8,632 nt of DNA from Candidatus Doudnabacteria bacterium. GTDB lineage: Bacteria > Patescibacteriota > Doudnabacteria > UBA920. Made by a program: the position numbers and the translations under genes. Location of the stretch: assembly GCA_023245915.1 (NCBI GenBank), contig JAHFJK010000046.1:1-8632 (forward strand). The letters run 5' to 3'. Shown here one piece after another: positions 1 through 6,470 of the stretch (position 1 is the stretch's first letter; every line of letters starts with the position of its first letter). The notes under the pieces were generated by a model. It was not told the origin of the DNA and did not search any database. It was given only the letters and a program-made list of their open reading frames with translations.

Positions 1-1
1 T

Positions 2-664
2 CCTGTTGCCTATACAGCTGTTATTAGCGGCGATTGTGACGACCCTAGCGGCAATGTAACCACCAGCACCAGCACACCAAAGTTTTGTACCATAACTAAT
101 ACCGCAAAGTTTGGGACCATTACTGTCCATAAGGTCATGAGCAATACTCACGGGGGAAATAATACGACTACTGATTTTTCACTAATTGTCGTCGGCTCTA
201 CCGGAAGTATTGGTGTTTCTAACGGTGTGCCTAAAAAATTCGCACCAGACAGTTATGACATAACTGAAAGCGGTCCAGATGGTTATCAACCTACCTTTTC
301 TGGAGATTGTGATGTCAATGGGCATTTATCCCTCGCTGCTGGGGAGGTTAAGGATTGTACAATAACCAACCAGGATATTTCTCCTACAATTAAATTAGTA
401 AAGGTAGTTTCCGGCGGCACTGCTAGCAGTACTGATTTTACACTAAAAATCGATGGTATTGCATCGCCTAGCGGACTAAACAAGGTAGTGACTTCCAACG
501 CCGCTCATACCATCACTGAAGATCCCAAAACCGGTTACAGTTTCACTTCCATGACAGGTACCGGTGACAGAGGATCGAGTTGTCCAGCTTCGCTTGGCGG
601 TACTGTGACCTTGCTAGAAGGTGAAAAGATCACTTGTACAATTACAAATACACTCATTCCGTAA
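2..664 (+). CDS. Surface adhesin with Cna-B/SpaA-like (prealbumin-fold) repeats, 5' end missing
   Basis: The reading frame is open from the first bases of the window to TAA at 662-664, so this is the C-terminal ~220 residues of a longer protein. It holds the end of one repeat and two full repeats of about 90 residues, each closing with CTITN (Asn codons at 98-100, 368-370 and 647-649). The two full repeats also carry an early Lys (131-133, 401-403) and a mid-domain ITE Glu (266-268, 518-520). This is the Lys-Glu-Asn arrangement that forms intramolecular isopeptide bonds in Cna-B/SpaA domains. Each repeat also has two Cys, one in SGDC or GSSC and one in CTITN, that could form a disulfide. It ends directly after the last repeat in ITNTLIP, with no LPXTG or membrane anchor. 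It probably acts outside the cell as a stalk or adhesin; the fold call is fairly secure, the role inferred. The next gene starts 24 nt downstream on the same strand. Confidence 0.75.
   Translation, partial: PVAYTAVISGDCDDPSGNVTTSTSTPKFCTITNTAKFGTITVHKVMSNTHGGNNTTTDFSLIVVGSTGSIGVSNGVPKKFAPDSYDITESGPDGYQPTFSGDCDVNGHLSLAAGEVKDCTITNQDISPTIKLVKVVSGGTASSTDFTLKIDGIASPSGLNKVVTSNAAHTITEDPKTGYSFTSMTGTGDRGSSCPASLGGTVTLLEGEKITCTITNTLIP
98..649 (+). repeat. Tandem ~90-residue isopeptide-type domain repeats inside the adhesin gene
   Basis: The closing CTITN motifs recur with Asn-to-Asn spacings of 270 and 279 nt, and the early Lys codons are 270 nt apart. The repeats are conserved at protein level (K...ITE...GY...C...CTITN) but diverged at DNA level, so they are old domain duplications and not recent tandem copies. 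Confidence 0.6.
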
Positions 665-688
665 TCTAATCATTAACTTAAAAACCCT

Positions 689-1417
689 ATGAAAAAATTA
701 TTTTTTCGCACAGGTTTGGCAGCGGGGACGTTGGGAATAGTAGTGGCAGGTGCTGCTGCTTTCTCGGCCTTTGAAGCCCATGTGGTTAATGTGACGGCGA
801 CTATAGAAAACGCCACCAACATTAGCACCACTGCCTTAACCTATGGCACGGTTTTTCCTGAAGAGTGGTTGCATCAGTTTGTGACTTTGGATTTGTCCAG
901 TTCTTTTCTGGCTGAAGACAATGTTACAGGCCTTGACTACCACATTCGGCAAAAGCCAAAGTGTTCCGACGGCGAAGGCCACTACGAAGCAGTTGTAGAT
1001 GTTTTGAATCAAGATGGCAAACCGGTTTCTTTTGCCTGTCCGGACAATGGCTTTACCATGTTGCCTCTGCTGTGTCCGTTTTTGTCCAAGCATCCGGTTA
1101 GCACACAAACTGATCCAATCCAAAACGACGGCAGTTTAGACTCTTTCCACGGGCCAACCTCAACTCCGGACTGGACTCCAGCAGTAGCCGCGAGTCTACA
1201 AGTTGAAGGCCATCTGGTAAAACAAACTGACCCGTCTGACACCTGGGACATAGACTTGCATGTGCCGTGCTTTGCCGGCCAGTGCGCCCAGGACAATATG
1301 GTTCCTCCGGCTTACCAAATTGACCCGCACTTAAACCACGCGCAATTTGGTTGCGACTTGTGGTATGAAGTTTCCGGCGTTAATCGTCCCACAACAACCC
1401 CTCAGTTACCTCTATAA
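689..1417 (+). CDS. TasA-like secreted protein with AFEAH-type (SipW-dependent-like) signal
   Basis: This 242-residue protein has a basic start (MKKLFFR), a hydrophobic segment at about 8-25, then AFSAFEAHVVNVTATIEN (24-41). That junction is typical of signals cut by SipW/ER-type peptidases. The mature part matches the first half of the next gene: a FPEE motif (56-59), RQKPK (87-91), CPFLSKH (129-135), DTWDIDLHVPCF (184-195) with a CX4C pair (C194, C199), AQD, and FGCDLW (220-225). It has no C-terminal anchor, so it is probably released or assembled into a fibre, as TasA/camelysin proteins are; that role is inferred. ATG 689 is chosen because it directly precedes the signal. There is no Shine-Dalgarno sequence; the leader is AT-rich. 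An extended hairpin follows the stop. Confidence 0.75.
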   Translation: MKKLFFRTGLAAGTLGIVVAGAAAFSAFEAHVVNVTATIENATNISTTALTYGTVFPEEWLHQFVTLDLSSSFLAEDNVTGLDYHIRQKPKCSDGEGHYEAVVDVLNQDGKPVSFACPDNGFTMLPLLCPFLSKHPVSTQTDPIQNDGSLDSFHGPTSTPDWTPAVAASLQVEGHLVKQTDPSDTWDIDLHVPCFAGQCAQDNMVPPAYQIDPHLNHAQFGCDLWYEVSGVNRPTTTPQLPL

Positions 1418-1422
1418 AGTTA

Positions 1423-1470
1423 ATCCTTCACGAATCCAGCCCTTTTTAAAAGGGCTGGGGGGTGAGGGAT
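1423..1470 (+). other. Compound hairpin between the two TasA-like genes
   Basis: The inner stem is a perfect 10 bp (1436-1445 with 1449-1458, CCAGCCCTTT/AAAGGGCTGG) around a 3-nt loop. After a 4x4 internal loop, a 9-pair outer stem follows (1423-1431 with 1462-1470, one G-U pair). No T-run follows on either strand, so it is not a standard intrinsic terminator. It may be an attenuator, an mRNA-stability structure or a dispersed palindromic repeat. Confidence 0.6.
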
Positions 1471-1501
1471 GAATTAAGTATTCAAAAATTACATCATTAA
1501 C

Positions 1502-1531
1502 TTGTGGTTTTAAATTTATTTAAAACCACAA
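1502..1531 (+). promoter_or_regulatory. 13-bp perfect hairpin ending 10 nt before the TasA-LamG start codon
   Basis: TTGTGGTTTTAAA (1502-1514) is perfectly complementary to 1519-1531, with a 4-nt loop TTTA. The following TAAAAATTTT leads straight into ATG 1542. The position inside the leader suggests control of translation entry or protection of the transcript from decay. It could also be a weak terminator or a protein-binding palindrome; the sequence cannot decide between these. Confidence 0.5.
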
Positions 1532-1541
1532 TAAAAATTTT

Positions 1542-3701
1542 ATGACTAAAACTAGAATGAGAGTAGATGGCATTACGTTTAGGGCCAGGCCAAGTCAGGC
1601 CCAGGGCAGAAAAGCTCGTTCTGCGTTTGTTCGTTTGGCAAAGCGACAGACCGGAAGTTTGCTTGCCCGGCTCAAATTTTTCCTGGCTAAAAAATGGCTG
1701 TATCGCATCACGCTTGGGACTTCAACCTTAGTTGCCGTAATTGCCGGCGCCGCGGCTTTTAGCGCCTTTGAAGCCCACGTCATTAACGTGACCGCGCGCA
1801 TAGAAAACGCCTTGTCAGTCGAAACCGGAGTCCTGGAGTTTGAAGAGGTGTTTCCCCAGGAGTATTTGACTAAAGATTTGCAAATTACTCTGTCGCAGTC
1901 GTTTAAAGACGCGGCCAAGGCGGACGATGTGGAATATGTCATTAAGCAAAAGCCTAAAGTCAAGCAGCCGTGCTTGCAGGACTGCCCGCAGGATCCCAAT
2001 GACAACCCGGTGCCCGGCGACCCTTACGCAGTTATTAACCTGCCGGGGTCAGCCGGCTCTGCCCCCTTTAGCGGACCGGCCTGGCAGTTCTGTGAAGAGC
2101 GCCTGCCGGAAAATGCGCCGTACGGACCGTATGATCCCAGCAGCATCTATTGGAAATATTGCTACATCCCGTTGGCTAATTATCTTTCCAAACATAAAAC
2201 ATCTGACGAAAAAAATAATGGTCTACTGACAGACGGCCCTAATTTTGACAAAGAAATTGACGCTTTCCATTATGCCTACCAGTGGAATAACGGCACCAGC
2301 AGCTTAGTCAGCAGCGCCATTGCCCGCGGCAAACTGCAAAAATCAGCGCAGGACGTGGAAGACACCTGGATTATAGATTTAGCCGTGCCCTGCTTTAAAG
2401 GTTTCTGCGCCCAGGATTGGGAGAAGTTCGTGCATTCCAAAAATCCCCAGGCTGACCCGAACGCTTTTGTCCTGCCCAAAGAGCTCGAGCATAAAATGTT
2501 CGGCACGGACTTGTGGGTAGAAGTTACCGAAGTCAGCCGCACTGACCATCATGAAGACTTGACCTGTGAACCGGGTAAAGCTGTCAGCCAAGTTGTGGCC
2601 AGTTACCATGCTACCAATCCGGCTAATTATGATAATGTGGTTGACGACGTGGTTAATCCCACCGCGGGTGATGCTCCAGACCACCTCTGGGTGGCCTTTC
2701 AAGGAAGTGACTCCATGATTTGGGATATGGGCACATCCACTCCTCATGTCTGGTTGGTGCCGGGCATTGACCACGACATTGTGCCTGCCGAAGGCATTGA
2801 AACGCTAATTTATGGCAGCAACGCGACTTCAGGCCCCTGGACTTTGGGCACTCGCAGCCATAGCTATACTGACGGTCCGAGCAACTGGGTTTCAGACGAT
2901 GTGACTAATTTGTGGACGTTTAATACCGCATATCGTTACATTAAAGCTATTCCTGGCAAGGCTAATGGGCCAGATGCTTTAGCCCAAGGCGTTTTGCAAA
3001 GTAATGACACGGAAATTGACGCAGTCTGCGCCAACAAAGTTGGCAATGATATGACTGTAACTCAAAGCCCGCCAACAGGACTGGTTGCTCATTATAAATT
3101 AGACGAAAATTCCGGCAGCACAGCTACTGATTCCTCCGGCAACGGACTTAATGGTAACCTGGTAAATTCTCCCGCCTGGACACCTGCCGGCGGTCATTTA
3201 AGCGGCGCTTTGTCTTTTAACGGAGTTGACCAGCTGGTAGAATTAGGTAACCCGGCTGCCTTGAATTTTGGCAACAATTCTTTTTCCTATTCTTTGTGGG
3301 TAAATGTGCCAAGCAGCGCGACCTCTTATGACATGCCGATTTCCAAAGGTGGCTGGAGTGCTTCTGCGGGTGGCTATGATATGGAGCTGGGTACAGGTGG
3401 CTGGTTGGCTTGTATTTCTGACACCAGCAATATTGCCTGCCCCGCCTTTGGCAATGAGGTTTTAAACCAGTGGATGTTACTGACAGTGGTGGTGGACAGA
3501 GGCGCAAATGTTGTAAAAACTTACGAAAACGGCGCTTTAACGGAGATAATAGGCATTGCAGGCTTTGGTTCAGTTTCCAATGGAATTTCAGCGCACTTAG
3601 GTAAAGGCACGCATGCCTTTAAGGGACTTTTAGACGACGTGAGAATTTATAATCATGCTTTAACCGACAACGAAATTTTTAACATTTATAGTGGACTGTA
3701 A
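1542..3701 (+). CDS. TasA-like surface protein fused to a LamG/ConA-like lectin domain
   Basis: This is a 719-residue protein. Residues 1-55 are a strongly basic cytoplasmic extension, 56-73 a membrane segment, and 72-88 the export junction AFSAFEAHVINVTARIE. Residues ~97-335 are a TasA-like domain paralogous to the preceding gene (FPQE 104-107, KQKPK 135-139, LSKHK 215-219, DTWIIDLAVPCF 274-285 with CX4C at C284/C289, FGTDLW 320-325). Residues ~340-498 are a middle region of unknown family ending in the paired motifs LWTFNTAYRYIKA and EIDAVCA. Residues ~512-716 are a LamG-like jelly-roll (HYKLDENSGSTATDSSGNG at the start, SYSLWVNV and LDDVRIYNHALTDNEI near the end), typical of Laminin_G_3/PF13385 domains that bind glycans or proteins. 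It is probably the adhesive member of the surface structure. ATG 1542 keeps the basic extension; a later in-frame start would still leave an intact signal. The Ig-like gene follows after 9 nt. Confidence 0.8.
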   Translation: MTKTRMRVDGITFRARPSQAQGRKARSAFVRLAKRQTGSLLARLKFFLAKKWLYRITLGTSTLVAVIAGAAAFSAFEAHVINVTARIENALSVETGVLEFEEVFPQEYLTKDLQITLSQSFKDAAKADDVEYVIKQKPKVKQPCLQDCPQDPNDNPVPGDPYAVINLPGSAGSAPFSGPAWQFCEERLPENAPYGPYDPSSIYWKYCYIPLANYLSKHKTSDEKNNGLLTDGPNFDKEIDAFHYAYQWNNGTSSLVSSAIARGKLQKSAQDVEDTWIIDLAVPCFKGFCAQDWEKFVHSKNPQADPNAFVLPKELEHKMFGTDLWVEVTEVSRTDHHEDLTCEPGKAVSQVVASYHATNPANYDNVVDDVVNPTAGDAPDHLWVAFQGSDSMIWDMGTSTPHVWLVPGIDHDIVPAEGIETLIYGSNATSGPWTLGTRSHSYTDGPSNWVSDDVTNLWTFNTAYRYIKAIPGKANGPDALAQGVLQSNDTEIDAVCANKVGNDMTVTQSPPTGLVAHYKLDENSGSTATDSSGNGLNGNLVNSPAWTPAGGHLSGALSFNGVDQLVELGNPAALNFGNNSFSYSLWVNVPSSATSYDMPISKGGWSASAGGYDMELGTGGWLACISDTSNIACPAFGNEVLNQWMLLTVVVDRGANVVKTYENGALTEIIGIAGFGSVSNGISAHLGKGTHAFKGLLDDVRIYNHALTDNEIFNIYSGL

Positions 3702-3710
3702 TATTAATTT

Positions 3711-4157
3711 ATGGAACCAATTCAACTGGGAGACCAACAGACAAAACCAAAAAAATCTAAGTTAAAAATTATTATTTGGGTAATTGTTGTCATAGTGTTA
3801 ATTTTTGTGGTGGTGCAGTATCTAAACGCTGCTAAATACGAAGCTTTGGTGCAGGTAGTTAATAGCGACAAGATAGGCGTAAACCCCACCGGCGAGCGAC
3901 TTGATTTTGGAGATTTACCTCATGACAAAAGCGCGGTCAGAAGCGTAATTCTGCAAAGTCAGGGTAACACAGGGGCGTATGTCATGGTTTTTAAGACCGG
4001 AGACATTTCGGACTTAATGAAAGTCAGCCGAAATTATTTTACTCTTAAACCCCATACTACGGAAAAACTGGAAATTTCGGTTTACGTTCCCAATTCCGCG
4101 GAGTTTAGGTACTATAAGGGTAAAGTAATGATTTTCCAGATACCGAAGGTATGGTAA
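3711..4157 (+). CDS. Single-pass membrane protein with extracytoplasmic Ig-like domain
   Basis: This 148-residue protein has a short polar, Lys-rich N-terminus (KPKKSKLK, 12-19), one strong hydrophobic segment (~19-36), and about 110 outside residues. The outside part alternates short beta-like stretches, including RLDFGDLPHDKSAVRSVIL (63-81) and YFTLKPHTTEKLEISVYVP (109-127). This recalls Ig-like sandwiches of the DUF1573/PapD-like type, in which FGD...KSAVRSVIL and LKP..TEKLEISV are common strand patterns. There are no Cys residues and no AFEA or LPXTG motif. The N-terminal segment is probably an uncleaved anchor. It lies between the lectin fusion and the signal peptidase, so a periplasmic-face accessory or holding role for the fibre proteins is plausible but inferred. 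The family is not firmly recognised. Confidence 0.65.
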   Translation: MEPIQLGDQQTKPKKSKLKIIIWVIVVIVLIFVVVQYLNAAKYEALVQVVNSDKIGVNPTGERLDFGDLPHDKSAVRSVILQSQGNTGAYVMVFKTGDISDLMKVSRNYFTLKPHTTEKLEISVYVPNSAEFRYYKGKVMIFQIPKVW

Positions 4158-4165
4158 AATTAATT

Positions 4166-4420
4166 TCAAATTACAAATATCAAATTTCAAATGAAAACTT
4201 AATGTTATAGACAAAAATAATTTAAGTATTTAAACTTTGATATTTATAGAACTTACGCGCTTAGCGGTCTTAGGAGGGAAAAAATATCCTTCGACTTTAT
4301 GGAGAAGATATTTTTCCCCTCATTTATGAGCCAAATGATAGGTTCTCCACAAGGTCGAACACTATTATTTGGCTACTGCGTAAGTCCTAATTTAATTGAA
4401 ATTTGTAATTTGATATTTGA
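4166..4420. repeat. AT-rich imperfect inverted repeats flanking the MITE-like element
   Basis: The arms are 24 nt (4166-4189 and 4397-4420). The reverse complement of the right arm matches the left at 20 of 24 positions; both are built from CAAATT/CAAATAT-type units. They lie in the gap between the Ig-like gene and the signal peptidase gene. If the element at 4247-4389 is removed, they would bracket only ~110 nt. They may be low-complexity spacer or a structured 3' end. Confidence 0.4.
4247..4389. mobile_element. MITE-like element, 143 bp, with terminal inverted repeats and ATTTA duplication
   Basis: The ends TAGAACTTACGC (4247-4258) and GCGTAAGTCCTA (4378-4389) are inverted copies with one mismatch in 12. 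The element is bounded by identical ATTTA on both sides (4242-4246 and 4390-4394), as expected for a target duplication, although the site is AT-rich. Inside are two further stems: 4276-4292 with 4304-4318 (GGGAAAAA.../...TTTTTCCC, with bulges), and 4329-4341 with 4362-4374 (13 pairs, one G-U). The whole can fold as a three-way junction. There is no coding capacity. An insertion mobilised by a transposase elsewhere is the simplest reading; a structured ncRNA is the alternative. Confidence 0.55.
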
Positions 4421-4429
4421 CATTCAGTT

Positions 4430-4885
4430 ATGCTTAAGAGGATAACAATCAATTTAGTCAAAATTATTCTCTATCTTGCCTTTGTCGCTTTAGCCGTTTA
4501 CTATACCCCTAAAGTTTTATCGAAAGTTTTGCATACCCAATATCCGCTCGCAACCATTACATCGGGTTCCATGTGGCCGGTATTAAAAACCAACGATTTA
4601 ATACTCATGAAAGGCATTAGTGGCAGTCAGGCTGAGGTCGGGCAAATCATTATTTATAAAAACAGCAAAGGCTTTACCATTCACCGGTTAATTCGAAGAC
4701 AAGGCGAAAAGTTAATTACCAAAGGCGACGCAAATAATGTGGAAGACACGCCGATTACCGAAGCCGACGTGGTTGGGCGCGCAGTATACATAGGCAAAAG
4801 CCCTTTCCGTATTCCTTATTTGGGCGCAGTAGCCAAAAATTTGGGTCCGCAGATTCAAAATTTAGAACAGAAGATTGAAAAATAA
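4430..4885 (+). CDS. SipW/ER-type signal peptidase I (S26B family)
   Basis: This 151-residue protein has an N-terminal membrane segment (~8-25). It carries the catalytic Ser in ITSGSMWP (S47) and a His in FTIHRL (H85) where bacterial LepB has Lys. It also has the KGDANNVED box (98-106) with Asp residues completing the Ser-His-Asp set. The Ser-His pair defines the archaeal/eukaryotic-type group that includes Bacillus SipW, the dedicated peptidase for TasA. Three neighbouring proteins carry the same AFEA(H/R) junction after their membrane segment and are the obvious substrates; that pairing is inferred from context. There is no second C-terminal membrane segment; the tail is amphipathic. The stop overlaps the next start by one base (TAATG), implying translational coupling. 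The leader shows no Shine-Dalgarno sequence and follows the MITE-like element by 40 nt. Confidence 0.88.
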   Translation: MLKRITINLVKIILYLAFVALAVYYTPKVLSKVLHTQYPLATITSGSMWPVLKTNDLILMKGISGSQAEVGQIIIYKNSKGFTIHRLIRRQGEKLITKGDANNVEDTPITEADVVGRAVYIGKSPFRIPYLGAVAKNLGPQIQNLEQKIEK

Positions 4886-5568
4886 TGAAAGCATTCAAGG
4901 CTCTCAAACACAGGCTCAAAATGGCCAAGCCTCAAAAACAGGCCAGCTTTAATGCTGGCAAAAAGCCGCTCAAGATTAGGCCTGTAGCAATATCTAGCCA
5001 GACGGTTTCAGAGCTGGGTTTACTTTGGGATAAAAAATCCGCGCGTTTGCCTTTTTGGGCTAGGTTAAGTTTTAATTCGCTCAAGTTTACCGCTGCACTT
5101 ATAGTGGGCGCGTTGTTGTCAGTGCCTATGTTGAACGCTTTTGAAGCCCGCATGATTGGCGTGACTGCCAGAATTATGCCCCCGCCCTGCGACGAGAGTT
5201 TAAAGGAAGCCGAAGGCTGCCAGCAAAACAATCAAGAAAATAATCAAGAAGCTGAATTAGACATTCTGCCTAAAGTGCTGGGAGCAGAAACTCAAGACAG
5301 TGGCACTTCTACTTCTACCAGCACTTTAGAAACTCTGCCTGAACAGACAGACGACTCCACTACGACTTCGGAAACTGACACGTCCACGCCGCCAAGTGAA
5401 GTTGACAATGGGGAGGAAGGCAATGGTGACGCTTCTTCTACCGATGAATCGATCCCGCCGGCAGATGAGCAAACCCAAGGCAGCCAAAATAACAATCAGC
5501 CGCCGCAGCCAGACCCGCCGCCTATACAGGATGCTGCTCCGACCACAGACGCCCCGGCAAATAATTAG
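4885..5568 (+). CDS. Export-signal protein with long disordered Thr/Ser/Pro/acidic tail
   Basis: In this 227-residue protein, residues 1-64 are a basic, probably cytoplasmic extension, 65-84 a membrane segment, and NAFEARMIGVTARI (84-97) the same export junction as in the two TasA-like genes upstream. It lacks the TasA-like body. After the junction come two Cys (C102, C112), a Gln/Asn-rich stretch (113-122), and about 95 residues of Ser/Thr/Asp/Glu/Pro/Gln low complexity ending at APANN. The tail should be disordered and extracellular, suited to a spacer, stalk or glycosylated coat. There is no LPXTG or C-terminal anchor. It overlaps the peptidase stop by one base and is followed after 5 nt by the LPRTG gene. 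The family is not recognised; cleavage by the upstream peptidase is inferred. Confidence 0.7.
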   Translation: MKAFKALKHRLKMAKPQKQASFNAGKKPLKIRPVAISSQTVSELGLLWDKKSARLPFWARLSFNSLKFTAALIVGALLSVPMLNAFEARMIGVTARIMPPPCDESLKEAEGCQQNNQENNQEAELDILPKVLGAETQDSGTSTSTSTLETLPEQTDDSTTTSETDTSTPPSEVDNGEEGNGDASSTDESIPPADEQTQGSQNNNQPPQPDPPPIQDAAPTTDAPANN

Positions 5569-5573
5569 TTTTT

Positions 5574-6470
5574 ATGGATTTTTTACCCCATCAAAAAAAA
5601 TTTAAAAAAAAATTTGCGTTGGTGGCGCTGACAGCGGTTTTGGTTTTTGCCGGCAGCTTGCTGCAGCAACAAATCTTAAAGGTCAAAGCTGACGTAGTGG
5701 TGCTTTTAGTCAGCAATACCGCGCAAGCTTTTGGCAAAATCTTTCCCGGACAAGTTTTGAGCAAAACTTATACGGTGCAGCTGGATAATTCCGCGGCAAG
5801 TTCCACCTACCAGACACTGCTTCAGCCGATTGCCGGGGAGGAAAATTTGTGTCCCTTTTTGCACGTAAGCAACCTTGACACTCCGGTTGAGGCTGACACT
5901 TTGACCAGCGCGCATTTAACTTCGGGCAGTGATTCGTTAGACAGTTGGCAAGTGCAACTGGATGTGCCGGGCATTGCCGGCCAGGTTGCGCCTGACGGTA
6001 ACGGCGGCATTGTGGTGAGTAACGGCGGCCATAGCTGCCGCATTACCATAACTACAGATTTAGCTTTGGCAGACTCTGGCGGGTGCCAGGGCCTGGATTG
6101 CGAGGCAGGAGCAGCAGCACCGGCTATTGTAAATGGGGGTACAGGCGGCGGGGGAAACACTGGCGGTGGTTCTTCAAATAGCCTGCTTGGCAACACAACC
6201 GGCGGAGGGGGAGGCGCTATTGGTGGAGGAGGCAGTGGCAGCGGGGGTAGTAATTCTAGCAGTCTGCCATTAGATCAAGGCTCGGTGGCCGGCGCTTTTA
6301 CATTCCTGCCTTCCAACAATACCAATAGTGCTCCTGGCGAAGTTTTGGGCGTTAGCGAGTTGCCCAGAACCGGGGCCTTTGATTTTTATTTGATTGTGTT
6401 TGTATTTTTGGTCAGCGCGGCAATAATTTTTGTTGGGCGCAAAAAATTTTTGAATAAGCAAAACCCTTGA
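5574..6470 (+). CDS. LPRTG-anchored TasA-like surface protein
   Basis: This 298-residue protein has a basic N-terminus (KKFKKKF), a hydrophobic core (~14-30) and a likely ordinary signal-peptidase site after KVKA (39). It does not have the AFEA junction. Residues ~46-165 resemble the two larger TasA-like proteins: FGKIFPGQ (53-60), LCPFLHVSN (92-100), DSWQVQLDVP (123-132) and AGQVAPD (135-141). The VPCFxGxC Cys pair of those proteins is replaced by Gly133 and Val138. A Gly/Ser-rich linker (~188-230) leads to the sorting signal LPRTG (263-267), a membrane segment (~270-287) and the tail RKKF. The sortase starts inside its stop codon (TTGA). Runs of 8 and 9 A lie just after the start (5593-5600, 5604-5612). 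The sorting signal is clear; the fibre-base role is inferred. Confidence 0.83.
   Translation: MDFLPHQKKFKKKFALVALTAVLVFAGSLLQQQILKVKADVVVLLVSNTAQAFGKIFPGQVLSKTYTVQLDNSAASSTYQTLLQPIAGEENLCPFLHVSNLDTPVEADTLTSAHLTSGSDSLDSWQVQLDVPGIAGQVAPDGNGGIVVSNGGHSCRITITTDLALADSGGCQGLDCEAGAAAPAIVNGGTGGGGNTGGGSSNSLLGNTTGGGGGAIGGGGSGSGGSNSSSLPLDQGSVAGAFTFLPSNNTNSAPGEVLGVSELPRTGAFDFYLIVFVFLVSAAIIFVGRKKFLNKQNP

Noticed and set aside
2379..2774. 131-codon minus-strand frame opposite the TasA-LamG gene
   Set aside because: It shows no recognisable motifs and lies wholly inside a gene with clear domains on the other strand.
4417..4445. TTGACA at 4417-4422 as a -35 box for the signal peptidase gene
   Set aside because: It lies 7 nt before the ATG, so the transcript would begin inside the coding sequence, and no good -10 is present at 16-18 nt.
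5822..6196. 124-codon minus-strand frame opposite the LPRTG gene
   Set aside because: It is Pro/Ser-rich only because it mirrors the Gly-rich codons of the plus-strand gene; that gene has a signal, domain motifs and sorting signal.
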